The notes below the pieces were generated by a model that saw only the letters and a program-made list of their open reading frames with translations, had not been told where the DNA came from and searched no databases. The translations under genes and the position numbers were made by a program. Shown piece by piece: positions 44,696-57,962 of a stretch of DNA of 64,000 bases; position 1 is the first letter of the stretch, and each line of letters starts with the position of its first letter. This stretch comes from Jackrogersella multiformis (lineage: Eukaryota > Ascomycota > Sordariomycetes > Xylariales > Hypoxylaceae). The stretch is from NCBI GenBank assembly GCA_902806575.1, contig CADCXD010000018.1, positions 2,418,001 to 2,482,000 on the forward strand, given 5' to 3'.

Positions 44696-47600
44696 GGTAA
44701 GGAGAGGCATCAGGAACGTAGGATGATGAGCGCTTAAGATTCCCCAAGCTCCTGAGGTAGAGGACTTGAAGTTATATTGGGGGATAGGACGGCAGACTTC
44801 GAATTCTGAAGATTCGACTTTTTAGATGGTAATAAAGGGATGCCGTGCTAGTTCTTGTATCGCGCTCTTCCAAGGGGTCGTCTTCCGGAAGCACTGGTCC
44901 CAGACGAAGGATCTTATACTCAAACTCGACCAACTCCTTCTCCTCTCCCGACACTACTGGGGTTCATAGCGGAAAGCATGGGGAGTAGCGTGGGGTGATA
45001 TCCGCCCTACATCATCTAGACGACAAAGGTCAGCAACGAGGTGGTGGCGCGATGTGCAAGAGTCATTCTGTGTCGACCATTGGCTGTCTTGCCATGTTGA
45101 ACTGAAGAACCTGGCACAAGCGGATGACCGGGCAGGCATCTTGGCGAGTCGATAAGGGAGTATTAGGCGCAGCACATCGTACGCTAAAGACTGCGATCTA
45201 GTGATACATCGTGCCTGGAGACGGTTCCCTCAGGGATACTTGCCGCACATCTGATGATGGGAACCTGGCGGAGACTATTGGACCTTCGATCTGGTCTGAC
45301 ACACCTGACCTTTTCCCTTTTAGGAGCGACGACGCCGATACGTACCGGACTGCTTGCCCAAAATTAGCTCCCTAGGTGTCGATGGGCGACTTGAGTGTAC
45401 ATGTAGAATTAACCCGGCGAGAAAGGCGAGCGAGAAAAAGTATAGCTTGAAGCACTCGTTCTTCATGAGGTTCGGAGAAGACGGTTGACGTACGCTAGTG
45501 GACCCTGCGTACTTGGACCAAAATAAGAGGCGCAAGTTGTCAGATGCAAGGGGGATAACGAATGCCGTTTATGATTGGAACGGCTCGCCATACCTGTGCG
45601 GTTCGCTGCGCAGTGTGGAGCCATGGCGTACTTGATAAGGCTGCTGTACTGTAATGGGTAATGGCAAATCTTCGAGGGTTCGGACGAAGTCCAAAATGGC
45701 CTCAAGAACTTACCGAGGAGGCTCTGGCGGAATAAGCTCGCCCTCGCCAACCGATCGCGGCAAAGTCATGTAAGGTATGCAGACACTATTACCACTTACA
45801 CCACTTGCAAGGGTCATCTAAGACATGGGTTCAGATAGGAAGGCATCCTATTTGGCGGTAGTTCCACCGTTCTGCTCTCCTCTGCGTGCTTGGATAGGTC
45901 GAGCGCCTCTTTCAGGCAAGCGTTGCGGGGAGAGTGGTGAGTGCAACGGCTTCGGTATCTGAACGGACTCTGAACCCAATCACCACGGAGGGGTGGGATG
46001 GCTTGCCGCGAAGTTACGGGCCAAGAGCTGCGAGAAGTTGTACTCGAGGCGGGTTGGCTGCAGCTGTCATCGAGCTCTGTATCGATCCCAACCCTAGTAT
46101 GCCGTGAGGGAGTATTCGAGGTACGTAGTGTTCAGAGAGTCGATCCCTGCTGCTTGCGAGAAAGTGGTCGCCGACCTCAGAACTGGAGGGTGTGCGTCAT
46201 ATGGGCACAACTTCTGCAAGTCTTTGCGTCTAGACTTTAGAGACCCCGGGCATCTCACATTTGCACCGCTGCATTCCATCTCGAATGGTAAGAGTCTTGT
46301 GGAGAGCGCAGCGAGCCCTAACCGATCAGAATCCAACCGACAGATGGTCCCCGTCACGGAGGCGGAAGAATGGTTGCTTGCTAAATCAGCAGAATTTGAT
46401 GCGGCTTGAGGACGGGCCCAGTGCTAAGCCCGCCAAGACGATGGATCTGGTTAAACGACAGTGTTATTAATTGTTTTCCCTTCTTAGGTAGCTAGCTTGC
46501 CCATCCCATCATTGCTGACAGCAGCTAAACAAGCATATGGTACCGTAGATTCAAGATAGTCTAGGAACAAGACCGCTAAGTCACTGGAGTATGGACGGGG
46601 AAGTTTTGGGACGGTTTTTTTTCTTCCCGTCTTTTCTTTTCTTCATCGACTCCTATTCCCGTTCCCAGGTCATGCAACCCCCCCTGGGATCGCCAATTTG
46701 ACAGCGCTATAATACAAAGCCCTTGACAATATTTGCCCACGAGGCTCGATTCACACCTCGCCCTGAGCCAATAGCAATGGCTGACAAGGACCGCGCTGTA
46801 CCAGTTCTGGCCTCCAGAGCCATTGGCGCCTATCGCAATCTGAGACTTAACATATATCCGTTTTAAGACCCGAGGAGTCGCATACTTTCAGCGAAATATC
46901 GTCGGGTCACGCACCTCTCTCCAGTACATATGGCTTAACCTAACCAATTTTGACAATGCTAGTGTCGTGATAGGTGGCCAAGTCTTGAACGCTTTGAACA
47001 AATCCAACAACCTGTGGCTGAGTTAGGTTCGTTTCCCAGAAGCTTAGCCTCGATTTGCGCTGCGGGTGTGTTGCATCGATCCAGCTGCGATGAAACGAAA
47101 ATTATGTTTGTCATGAACCACAACTCGCATTTGCTGTCTTGTAAACCAGCGCGCCTATCTCGACTCCGTATTCAGCTCTGAAAAAAATGTACATCCGTGT
47201 TGGATATCCAATCCTATGATTAATACACCTTCGGAATCCCGGATGAAGGAAAACAAAACAAAAAAAGAAACCTCGACTGCGTACAGACGGATGTAACTAG
47301 GATTCGTAAGAGTTCGCAGAGGTTTGTTGCTATGATTCCAAAATGTGTCACGGATCCTTTAAGTCGTAACCCGAGTTGAGCCTTTTGTTACCTTTGCTGA
47401 CATCATTTCTCAGCTGCTGAACTGACGCCGCATTTAAGTAGGCCTCCCATAGAAAAAAAGACAAGTTAACTTACGGATCTATAGTTATCAGTATATTGCT
47501 ATGCTACCTTTAGCTAATGATCTAAGGACCGAATTACTGGCTTGTTACTGGCTTAGAATGCGTGCTGCTTTGGATGGTAGGTAACCTATACTTTCCGCCA

Positions 47601-50283
47601 GAGTCTCGGGGTGAATACTGTTCGCCGAATAGCCGCGACTCTCACAGCATAGACCCGATCGATATCAGAGATCTACGTGATGAGGGCATGTCCCATTGGA
47701 GACCTCACCCGCGCCCTGACAGCATGCAGACTACCCTCCTATTCAGCTTTACCCCGGCTTCCCACCGCGCATTGCATTAGGGCCCGATCTTCTGCATTTT
47801 TGACGAGCGGAAAGCTTGGAACACCATCTCTTAAGGAGGGAGTAAGGCTAGACCCCGAGGAATCAGCTGCATACGCTAGATCTGTGTCCCTGGGAAGCGC
47901 GGTCAGTCTTGGCAGACACAACGTCATATGTGGACGCGAGGATCTACCATTCTCGGACGAACGATACCTATCACAGACTGGTCCGATATGTCATATCCAT
48001 TTTTGGAATTTGTTAGTCCATAAGTGGTTATAATTGAGGCCTACTAGAGGTTGCGGGTCTGCTTCTGGACCTTTAAGACTTGGGACCGATCTTTCTCGCA
48101 TGATGCTGTACAGCCTCTCCCGCGTCGCCCGAACCATTCCTCGTGGCAATACGATGTACCTATCATACCCATGGGCACGTGCTGTCACCTGAGAATATAT
48201 TCAGCCTTGCAGATAACTATTCGAAGTTACTCCTGAAGCGCCACTTATGGCATCTTTCGAGTTTATAGTAACATGCCGTACACCCTCCGCTCGAGCTGAA
48301 AGCCGTGTGCTAGGATTCTCTCAGCCGGCGATGAATATTCTACTTTTAGAAATATTTGAATGTATGTTACTTCTGATCAGGGAGGACCAAGTCCGGACGT
48401 GATTTATCATGAACTTGGTAGGAGGGGCTAGAGCTAACATGGCATATAGTACTCTAAGAAACAATGACACGAAAGGGAAAGATCGTAGAGAATTTCAGCA
48501 GGTGACTAAAAGAGGCATATCTTTTACGATATCACAACAATATTATCACCTGGGGGCTATAATAGAGCGACTCTACAGCTTACTTGGATTCGACGAGGGC
48601 CAACATCAACAGGGCATCCCGAGCAGCTTATCAGGGGAACGACTCCTTAGCGTTTGCCACCAACGACACTTTCCTTCATCCGACGTGACTATTGTTGTCG
48701 ACGCAGTCAATAGGCATCTCCAATTGTGTACAACCCCCACAAGTCTACTTGGTTCTAAATCAAGGCACGAGACTTGACATTCCAGATCCCTAGCTGCGGG
48801 CTGAAACATGCATATTGGTATTGATATTCCAAGGCGAAGCCCGGTGAACTGCAGAATGAGGAGAATGACAGATCGAAAGTAACTAGCAAATCAACGCTTG
48901 TTGCGGCATGTGTGGCTCCCATACTGTTCACGCCGGTTTCCCTAGTCGGGTATATCCTCTATGTTGAGTTCAGGGTATCGCTCATCAAATGAACCAGCAT
49001 GATCTATTTGATACGGACTAACCAGCATGGCCACGGCCCGAGATAGGAGAAACATCATACGTTCACGTCAGACCGAATATCTCGTGGATGTTACTCATCT
49101 GTTCCTAATTCAGTTTCACGCATTTATCTCCTCCCACTTTGGTTCTAGGATAGAATGGGATTCTAGTTCGTCCTTGTAAGCCTGCATCTTCTTCTTCTTC
49201 TTCTTTCTTCAGGGTTAAAGATACCGATAATGTCGGGTAGATCATCGCCCTATTATTCTACCTGATCTTTAAATAACGAGGGATCGACACACCCCCATAA
49301 AGTTCGATAAGAGTACATAGAACAAGCACTACGAGACCTAGGCATAAGAACGGTAGCACCACTATATGAATTTATATTCTCACCACGACGGGAGAACCAA
49401 TGTATACGTGGAGGCTAAAGCCTTAAATGATAACTATTATCTGATCTCTATCACATATCCCCGAAAATCCTAGTCACAACAGGGGATAATTCATCAAATA
49501 CACATGGGAAAACCTGTGTAAGTGATCGTAACGTTTCCTAAGGGATTATATTCCTAACTTAATGGCTCACAAACCGACAGCTTACCTATTGTGTACCTAA
49601 GCAGGTGTCGAAATCAACGCGCGGAATACCTAGGCCTCCAGAGACTAATGTTACTTGTGAGTAGGTATCTTAGGAAAGTCGCCGGCCAAATCGATGATAT
49701 CTATATCCTCAATGCTCGGGCAAACATGTACTTGTCTCACCCCCGCCATACCTCCAGTCTCACACGTTCCGTGTCTCACACATTTCTACTCGCTTCCGTT
49801 CGTTGCTGTGTTTCGACTGGTCACATACTGTCGAAGTTAATGTTGTCGTTCATAATCGAGAAGCCCCGAATTGCTGTGATGCACAAACAACCTTTTAAAG
49901 CGCCAAGACTTCATCTGGATCTACGGGATCTCTAGCATAACATTAAATTCACCAACGCGAGTAAGCGTGTCGCAAATAGACGAACATAAATATTTAGGTA
50001 TTAAGATGAATATATGTACAGGAATTACAAAACTACTAAATTCGTCTGAGGTCTTCTTCACTGGTCACAAATGTCGTTTGCTGATTCCGATCCTCGTATC
50101 GTCAGCTCTCGTGAGTATCCAAGGCGTCTCAATCCGCGTTTCAGGGGTCAATCTCCTCATTACCACGTCCAAAACGCCAACCACATAAAAAAGAATTATG
50201 CCTAACGGCTTTTAATATTTTCACTGAACCGGAGGTAGGCTTCAGCTAGGGATGACGGGTACATCCCCAATACTCAAGTTCCC
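44696..50283. other. 5.6-kb region without a convincing gene
   Basis: Reading frames of 70-120 codons occur on both strands at 44.77-46.47 kb and 47.56-48.81 kb, where base composition is more gene-like than in the flanks, but none continues across plausible introns into a recognisable domain. A (TTC)n tract lies at 49187-49210. Decayed genes are possible. Confidence 0.5.
49187..49210 (+). repeat. TTC/CTT microsatellite
   Basis: A run of CTT units with a single TTTC interruption lies in non-coding sequence. Confidence 0.85.
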
Positions 50284-51147
50284 TTATAGCATAGCAAGGA
50301 AGGCGGCCACCACAGGCGCGACAGCCAGGTTCTTAACAATGTTCAGCACGCTGCCTGCACCAGTTACTGGGATACTCGTTGCAGTCGGGGTAGGCGAGGT
50401 CTTAATGACGCTGCTCGAGCTGCCGGTCGGGTAAGGAGTGGTAGTGTTGGCTTGTAACACGGTGAAGTTGGTGCACGAGATACGCGTCTTGTTGTTGAAG
50501 TGGAAGACCAAACTTCGGTTGCCGAAGTAGGCGCCGTCACCCTCGACTAGAGATGTGTACGGGTCGTGGAACGTAGTAGTATACGGCGCCGAGCCGTTGA
50601 TCTTTCCGTACTTCCCGCTCAGGTCACCTTGCTGGCACGACGCTGGTCGGCTCGAGTCGCAGGAAGGGTCTTCGCCTCGGATCGTCTGGTCCAGATGCGC
50701 GAGGGTGCTGGTGCAGTTACCATCGGCTGGGACAGGAGCGACATGGATGTGATATACTATATTGATGTTAGTCGAAATAATAAATATGAGGATTATAAAC
50801 ATGAGGGTAGACATACTGAAAGGACCACCCTCGGTAGGCAAGTTCGAGAAGGACACTTCATAGTCAACACCATTGCCGCCTGCTCCGGACTTGGCAGAAA
50901 CGTGACCCTTCACATTGCCGTTGAGACTTCCTGTCCAGAAAGACTGCTCCGGAAGAGTGGCGATGGCGCTTTTCCCGGCAGGGTTTCCAGTGGTAGGAGG
51001 AGCGTCACCTAGTTGCTAATACCCAGAAGTTAGTAATGCTATAGTCAACTATACTAGTATCCAGTGTTGAGAACTTACGCCAGTGACTTGAGCAAAGACA
51101 CTAGAAGTGCCGATGGCAGAGAGTGTGATGATGCTAGACACACGCAT
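50284..51147 (-). CDS. GPI-anchored extracellular superoxide dismutase-like protein (Cu-only type)
   Basis: Three exons: 51079-51147, 50817-51015, 50284-50756; 741 nt, 246 residues; introns of 63 and 60 nt. A signal peptide (MRVSSIITLSAIGTSSVFA) leads into a Cu/Zn-SOD fold: GSLNGNVKGHVSAKS, NLPTEGGPFIYHIHVAPV, LAHLD, GDLSGKYGKINGS and SLVFHFNNKTRISCTNF. The two His of YHIH, the His of LAHLD and the His of VFHF occupy the four copper-ligand positions. The histidines that normally bind zinc between LAHLD and GDLSGK are missing, as in the fungal Cu-only SODs (Sod4-6 type). The C-terminus is a Ser/Thr/Pro-rich stalk followed by a hydrophobic GPI signal (VLNIVKNLAVAPVVAAFLAML). It probably converts superoxide to peroxide at the cell surface. 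Confidence 0.88.
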
Positions 51148-54100
51148 ATTGGCGAGATAAGAAAACACGACTGTAGGTTGAGGAGGAGGAGTTTTTGTCG
51201 ATCGAGTGCGGATAGATATTTGTTTATTATGCTAGGTAGTTTAGCCTCTTATAATATTTCGCAATCCACCAAGGATGGTTATGGAGATTAGGATCTCGAA
51301 TTAGAACAGCCGGTGGGATTGTTTTTGTACTTATTATACAGGGATTTTATTGTCCTGGAAATTACAGTCCAATAAGGAGATCGATCACGTATTAAGAAAG
51401 GAAACAAAGAGCTGGGGGGAAACAGTAGTGGGACTAGAGGCTGTAGCCCGTCTTTATAGTCATTCACATTTTACCTCCGGTGATGGAGGAGGGTGTTACC
51501 TTTCGTCACTTTGTACACCACTGCGCCCAACAAGTACTTTGTCATAATATCATCATAATAAGGATTTCATCTGCCTTTGTGTATGTACACGGAGAAGAGA
51601 AAGCCGGTGAGCCGGCTACAGATATTTCCAAGGTACTGGTTAGACATTTCATAAGACCGACATCCACTGATGGGACCTTGCATCATTCCTCATCTAGAAC
51701 TGAATAAAAATGGAAGTGTGCCACAACAAATCAATATAGATTTAGCAGGGATATCGAATGAGAGATCACATACCAGCGAATCACATAACGGGCCCGAGCC
51801 AACCCTGCGAACGACATGGCTCACCTTAAGCCAAGAAAGCCAAGATGTTTATCTGGAGAGACGGGAACAAACGAAACGAAACGAGACGAGAAACATCGAA
51901 ATCATACCTAGGTACACATCTACGTAAGTATTCTCGGTTCGCGAATCCGTCATTGGCTTAAAATACTGCCACGACGTTCTATGACAGCGATTTTTACGCC
52001 TAGCTATATCCCGCAAGTACCTACCTAAGTACCTAAGTAATAAAGAAAGAAAAAATAACGTTGCACTAGACGGATGAACGGTGTTGCCCCAAGGCGCAAG
52101 ACATAAAGGCAGGCTCCCCTGGGCATCTAATTCACCGATCGTTTCTCACGTCAGCAAAAATTTCGGGCTTTGTGAAATGTTACTGATTCTGTACGGCTGA
52201 CAGCTGTATGGCGTTCGTGCTTGCGTATTGTGCAACGCGTAGTCTACATTTTCAGTGTCCTTATTTGCTGACTTGTGCTGCCCCCAATACCTACTAGAGC
52301 TTCTTCTCTTCTAATAATAACTGTACACATATGCATATGTACCTAGTGTAGAGCAGCAGAGTCACTCAGCCACTGTCGAGGCAACCATAACCCGCAAACC
52401 ACGAGAATACACCTGGCTAGCCTACAAGTTTATGGGACTGGAAAAACTGTTGCCGTAGATTGTTACAAGGAGGTCTTCGTTAGGCCTAGGTAGTAGGTGA
52501 TCGACGGTAAGATTCTAACCATGATTGGACAGCTAATTTGGGCTTTACTTAGAAAAGAAAGGGCTTGGCGGCTCCAGGATTCTCCCCTACAAGGCGTGGT
52601 CCGTCCCATCCAGTAAAAGCCGGCAGAAGCTCCTCGACTACAACCTCAACACCAGCGCTAATGTGATGGTAGTGGAAGCAACCGAGTTTGGGTGAATGCT
52701 ACATGCTTCGAGCCGCCATCTGCAGGTACGTAAGCCGTAGTACCGATTAGTTCACCATTCAACGGCTGAACTATTAGCTACCTAGGTATTACGAGGCCGT
52801 AGCACACAGTACTTGCCTCATGACAATTGTCTGTGCTCCAACCAAGCCAGAGCGCATCATGAACTACTGAGGTAGCCAAGTTAGCCTAGGTTACTAGATT
52901 GGTAGGTACTGATCGTGAACGAGATTAATTAATAAATCGCGCTGCGGTATCTTAGTGTAAGCTCACCTACATACATAGTAGGCACCTAGCTGCCTAGTAC
53001 GAGCAAACTGACGAGGTCCGTGTCACACAACTCTGGCGATCGATCCCGCAGTTGTCATGGTAATTTGTCGGTTATGTGGCTCAAAGATGATAAGCGGACA
53101 GGTTAAACTGGATGCGGAGAATGGCTGGCCTTAAATGACTTATTAATACACAAAGGCAGGACAGGATCTTCATCCTAGCCTTACTCCAAGCCTGACTAAT
53201 GTGAGATTTAATGCATTGTTCCCGCGGAGTTAAATTGATTCGTGTTACCACCTCCAGGGCTTGATCGATCTCCGAGATACATCATGTACCTGTATGATCT
53301 CATAAATGTCGGTAGAACTCGAAGGCGAATTGCGACTCCCTTCGGTCAGCACTTAGATAATAGAATTCGGGCCCGATACTTGGAAGCTTGACAGTGTACA
53401 TACACCATCTTGAGATGCTGTCTTACATATATTGACCAGCGTTTTCCAAGGTGCTAAGAGAAGACAGGATGAAGTGCCAAGTTGTTAAGAATAACTTGAC
53501 AAGACTACCTCCTGAGTATTGACAATACTAGGTACATAGAGTCATTAGATGGTTGGTCTTACTAGTAGGCATTAGCAACCGTCTACTATCCATGTGATAC
53601 TTAGTTGTGACTGAGGCTGTGATAAAGTATTCGGCGCGTGATAGTTAAAGAGGCTTATAGTTTCTTGATTAATATGTAATGTTTGTTACCTTTCATTGAT
53701 ACCTAAATCATATCCATACCACCTATCGTAAGGAGGTATACGTTCCCAATACATACCTAGGTACCTACCTAGCCTAGGTAACCAAATGAATGAAGCAAAG
53801 GCTTGAATTTAGACCTAATGCTTAAGACGCGTCACCAACTGATGACAGGTTGGTACTGTAGTATTGGTTCAATTGTTGTTGTATTGTGAAGGTTTTAAGC
53901 TTCACAGGATCTTACTTTATCCTCTTGATTACATAACCGCTTCACAGTACCTATCGGCTAGGAAGATGGAAGATTGAAATAAACTTATTATGAAATAAGT
54001 TTATTACGTAATACACTTACTTACATAGTATTAAAACGGATATAACGGTAACTTAACAGCCGGAGCCCCACCTGCCCTAACTCTTCATCGGATTATGATA

Positions 54101-54378
54101 ACCCGGTCCGACGCCTCAGCTTCAGCCTCATCCACATCACTTAAGCCTCAGTTCACCAAGCCTTCTCCGTCCTCCGTCCTCCGTCCTCCAATAACATCCA
54201 ATAGATCCAATTCAACCTTCTAATTCGCATTGACGCCGTCGACATCATTCCTGAACAACTATCTTCAATTCACAGTTAGTTAGATCATATTTCATCCGTC
54301 CTGCCATAAGCAAGGGTCACCATCCAATTACCAAACCCACATCAGCAACGCAGTTTATCAACATAACAATCGCCCATC
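51148..54378. other. 3.2-kb intergenic region without recognisable gene
   Basis: It lies between the SOD-like gene and the V-ATPase f gene, which point away from each other. Only short frames are present. CCTAGGTA-type motifs occur at about 51907, 52018, 52775 and 53751-53782, and a (CCTCCGT) run at 54165-54189. Confidence 0.5.
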
Positions 54379-54801
54379 ATGAAGCCCGTCGTCAGTTCTA
54401 TGCAAGCTTGGTCTTGGTAAGCTTCACCCTTCTCTTATCCGACATGATACCTAGTTTCTATATAAAATAAGTCAAACTGCTAACCAAGTGCTACAACATC
54501 TATAGCGTAGTCATTTCTCTCTTCGCCATCGTCATCCTCTCCGTTCTCGGCGGCCTCTTCCGACACAACCATCACGAATTCGTAGGCGGCGCCGATGACC
54601 CTGTAGACGGCCAGGCGGTTGCGGGCACCGTATTCACTGCCGTAATCGTATACGCTGTAAGTTTTCGTGATGAATACATGTTGAAGGGGGGATCATACGA
54701 TTCTAATGGTTTAATGTGTACAGGCCTTTTTGATATTCTGCGGCCTCCAGGGCATGTTACACCTACGCGAAAACCGACGGGGCGCCATTGCGCTATCATA
54801 A
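54379..54801 (+). CDS. V-ATPase subunit f / ribonuclease kappa family small membrane protein
   Basis: Three short exons: 54379-54416, 54506-54656, 54724-54801; 267 nt, 88 residues. The spliced protein starts MKPVVSSMQAWSC, continues through a first transmembrane helix (VVISLFAIVILSVLGGLF), a polar loop (HNHHEFVGG, DDPVDGQAVA) and a second helix (VFTAVIVYAAFLIFCGLQGML), ending LRENRRGAIALS. This matches the two-helix layout of yeast YPR170W-B and animal RNase kappa, now known as the f subunit of the V-ATPase membrane sector Vo. The first acceptor was placed at TATAG (54501-54505), not the nearer CCAAG, because only it keeps the frame and the conserved spacing. It would act in the vacuolar membrane as part of the proton pump. 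Confidence 0.85.
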
Positions 54802-57800
54802 ACTTTCCTCGGTCCATTCATTACACAGTATCAAGACGCGGGCGTTACGGATCGCGATTTGTCTCGAATTTGCTTAGAAGATATCAGGCTGCGGCATTTG
54901 CGGCTGTTGGGGATTTTTGCACGGTCGTCCCCACCTATTCGTCAGTGGTAGTCGCCGGATGTCGCTGGGGGCGAGGCGGTGCATGTAAGAGTAAGCGCGG
55001 AGGTACATGACGAGTTGGAGACGGACAACATCGACTTCGCTTGCATTGTGTGCTTACCCGCCGGGCTACCGTCGCCTGCTGTGGCGGGAAGCGGGATGCA
55101 TCTAGGCAATTGTCAATCAAGTTCAACCTGCCAAGCATGGTCTTGCAGTTTTAATTGCGCCCATGTATTGTACTATAGAACGAGAGATGTCCTAATAGCT
55201 AGCATCGCCTAGTCCATACAGGCTATAGCTTAATTATGAGGAATAAACGGTTTCTTAGCTTCAAAATGTGGTTGCTAATAACCTAGACGACGTGCTTCGC
55301 AGAGTCCTCTGGACTTAAAATAAAACAATAAGAATAAACTCAAGCTATTGATCTGTAATATAATACAGTTATGCTCTTGGGCGGCAGAGTTAGTTTGTCT
55401 TGTTGGACAGATTAAGGACAAACATAATCACAAAGATTCGGTATACCTTGATACAAGACAATCACTGTCTTTAAATACTTTGTTACATAAATATACATCA
55501 TCAGAAGTAACATCCTGTAAGAGGTGAAGATGGATCCAGTAAAACTACAGGGGCTATCGCAGTATTATTAGGAATAGTACGTAAATAGTAGTAAAACCCG
55601 CTACCATTAAGTATCTAAGACAAATTGAGGCTCGCTCTCGCCCCTTGATGTAACATAGCAAGCTTTAAAACGACGTCAAGCAAATGTATGATGATTAGAT
55701 AAGATATATCATTGAAATTCTAGAAGAGTCTACGAGCCGATCTGGCGAGGCTCAGAAATTAAAGATACTTTTCGTTATAGGCTGAAAGTGGCTGATCTAG
55801 ATAATCTAGCTTCTAAGCGATTCCAATACCCGAGACTCACAGCGGATAATAAGACTTGACCCCGTGAAGTAGGTACCCCCGCGAAGCCTTATCTCCATTA
55901 CGGGTAGATGGGGTATTAATTGTATGGAGAAAACATCCTATATCGTAGAGGGAAGGATATGAATATAAGGAGGAAAGGGATGAAGCAAGATTTGGGGTTG
56001 GTGATTGCCCCACTTGCCTTGTGGCAATAGAATAATATACTGAGATACCTATTAGCGTGGCTATTAACTCATAAGAGAACATATATCGTACCTAGGTAGA
56101 TGGTGAGTCGAAATTTGGTGTCACAATGCCAGGCGAGTTTGCAGCCAAGTCTCGTCAAAATTAGCCGAGCTCAGTGCATCATAAAACATCGACAGCAACA
56201 AACAGATGACCTTAGGAATCCCTTTAGTTAGTGTTTCATGACTACTTGTTAGGATCAAGTATAAGAAGGTATTTGAGGTAAGAGGGAGCTAGCCGAGATA
56301 ACCTTGCCTACCTAGGTACCTAAGATACTGCGCTTAGTTTCTCAAAGCACAAGTCTCGTCTCTGAGTTAGACAGAGTAAGACAAAAGGTTCAACGTGTAA
56401 GACGTACACAACAAGAGAGCACTAGGCTCCATGAGTTTATGGGTAACTGTCTATAAAATATCTATGTCCTTGGCAAAGTCAGTGTGTCCCATAGAGAGAA
56501 CGGAAAAAGGTTTACGTACCGGTAGGCACACTTACAACGAGTCATCGCTAAATAAAGCTAAGCTAAGATGTAGGAAACGACACATTTTGGCTAATAATAT
56601 ATCATAATATGTAGTGGTATATTCTAGCCATTCAACTTCTTGTATCTTCATGACTTTCCATGATATCTAAGTTGTGCCAATATAAGATGAGGTTCGCAAA
56701 GGCCCACATTCAAGGCTGCTAACGGCCGCTAAAGAACATAGGTAATTAACGGCCCGAGCCGGATGATGTAATCCTACACTTTCCTTCGTACCTAGGTACT
56801 TACCCCTTACATCCCTACCTAGGTAGGTACTGACTTTACGACGTCGCCTGTTGGTTGGTATAAATTCCCAGCGGGTTAAGCTTTAACGACTCTATAAGTC
56901 TTGCATTGTCAGGCTTAATATTACGTACTTCGTGTTGTGCGTTTTTAAAGCCGAATGAGCTGTCCCTCGTAGACTTTAATCCTAGACTTCACCGTACCTC
57001 TTAGTAATGCCTTGATGATGATTATTATAGTGAAGCGAAAAGCTTAGTACCGTACGCAAGAGTGTGTCTCATGTAGTTTCAGTTATCGTGGATAATGTTC
57101 GAACCTCTCGCGAATTTATCAGCTTAGACCCAAGCATCCTCTGACATAAGCATGGTTATCGCTAATGCGGGTGTTGCATCCCCTTTCACATTGATTGTGG
57201 AATGCCGTGTAAAATGACTGACGAGTAGCGATCTCTTCCAACAGCACACATAATTGTTTCAACTAGGGGAACCATTATTAATGTCTACCTAGGTAAATTT
57301 AGATACTTCGCGCTTATATACATGTAGGTTAATAGGTTATATTGGGTGCCTAGGTGGTTACTTTCGTTCGCCGAAAGCTCGACATTATTATTATTAACTA
57401 AATGATCCCTGTATAAGGGTTACTGGAGTGCATATAAACTTTATAGGTCACTCTGATAAATACCTAGGGACTTCATTAATAGATTATAGAACAAACCCAG
57501 AAGACGTGCATCCACTGTCGCATAATGGATATTCTCGAATGCTATATCATCTTTCACAGGTACATACCTAGGTACCTTAGGATGGTTGTATTATATTTCA
57601 TCCCTGAAAAGTTAAGTATTCCAAATTACGTACCTAGGTACCTAGGTAGGTAGGCAGGTACCTATAGAATACCTAAATAGACTTCCAAGGTTGGGACCTT
57701 GGAAAATGCAGAAGACGCATACTGGACGTCATCCCGAGCCCAGAAAAGCGGTTCTGAGCAACGTCGATGAAATCAACCAGTAGTGATGTCATGACTCGTT

Positions 57801-57962
57801 GTGTTTCCCAGTCACGACTGCCAATGCTCTTATGTTAACTGTTTTTCATTATACTATCTTCGGTTCACTCAATTATATTATGTTTCATCGTATAATCCCC
57901 TTGCTTTTCCTCAAGTCATCATTGCGAAATTATCCAACTTGGCTCTAGGTACTACATACAAC
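54802..57962. other. 3.2-kb intergenic region without recognisable gene
   Basis: No domain-bearing frame is present. CCTAGGTA motifs are especially dense: 56308, 56789-56830, 57283, 57563 and 57629-57664, the last containing two overlapping palindromic copies. Confidence 0.55.

Noticed and set aside
54572..54817. 81-codon minus-strand frame
   Set aside because: It is antisense to exons 2 and 3 of the V-ATPase f gene.
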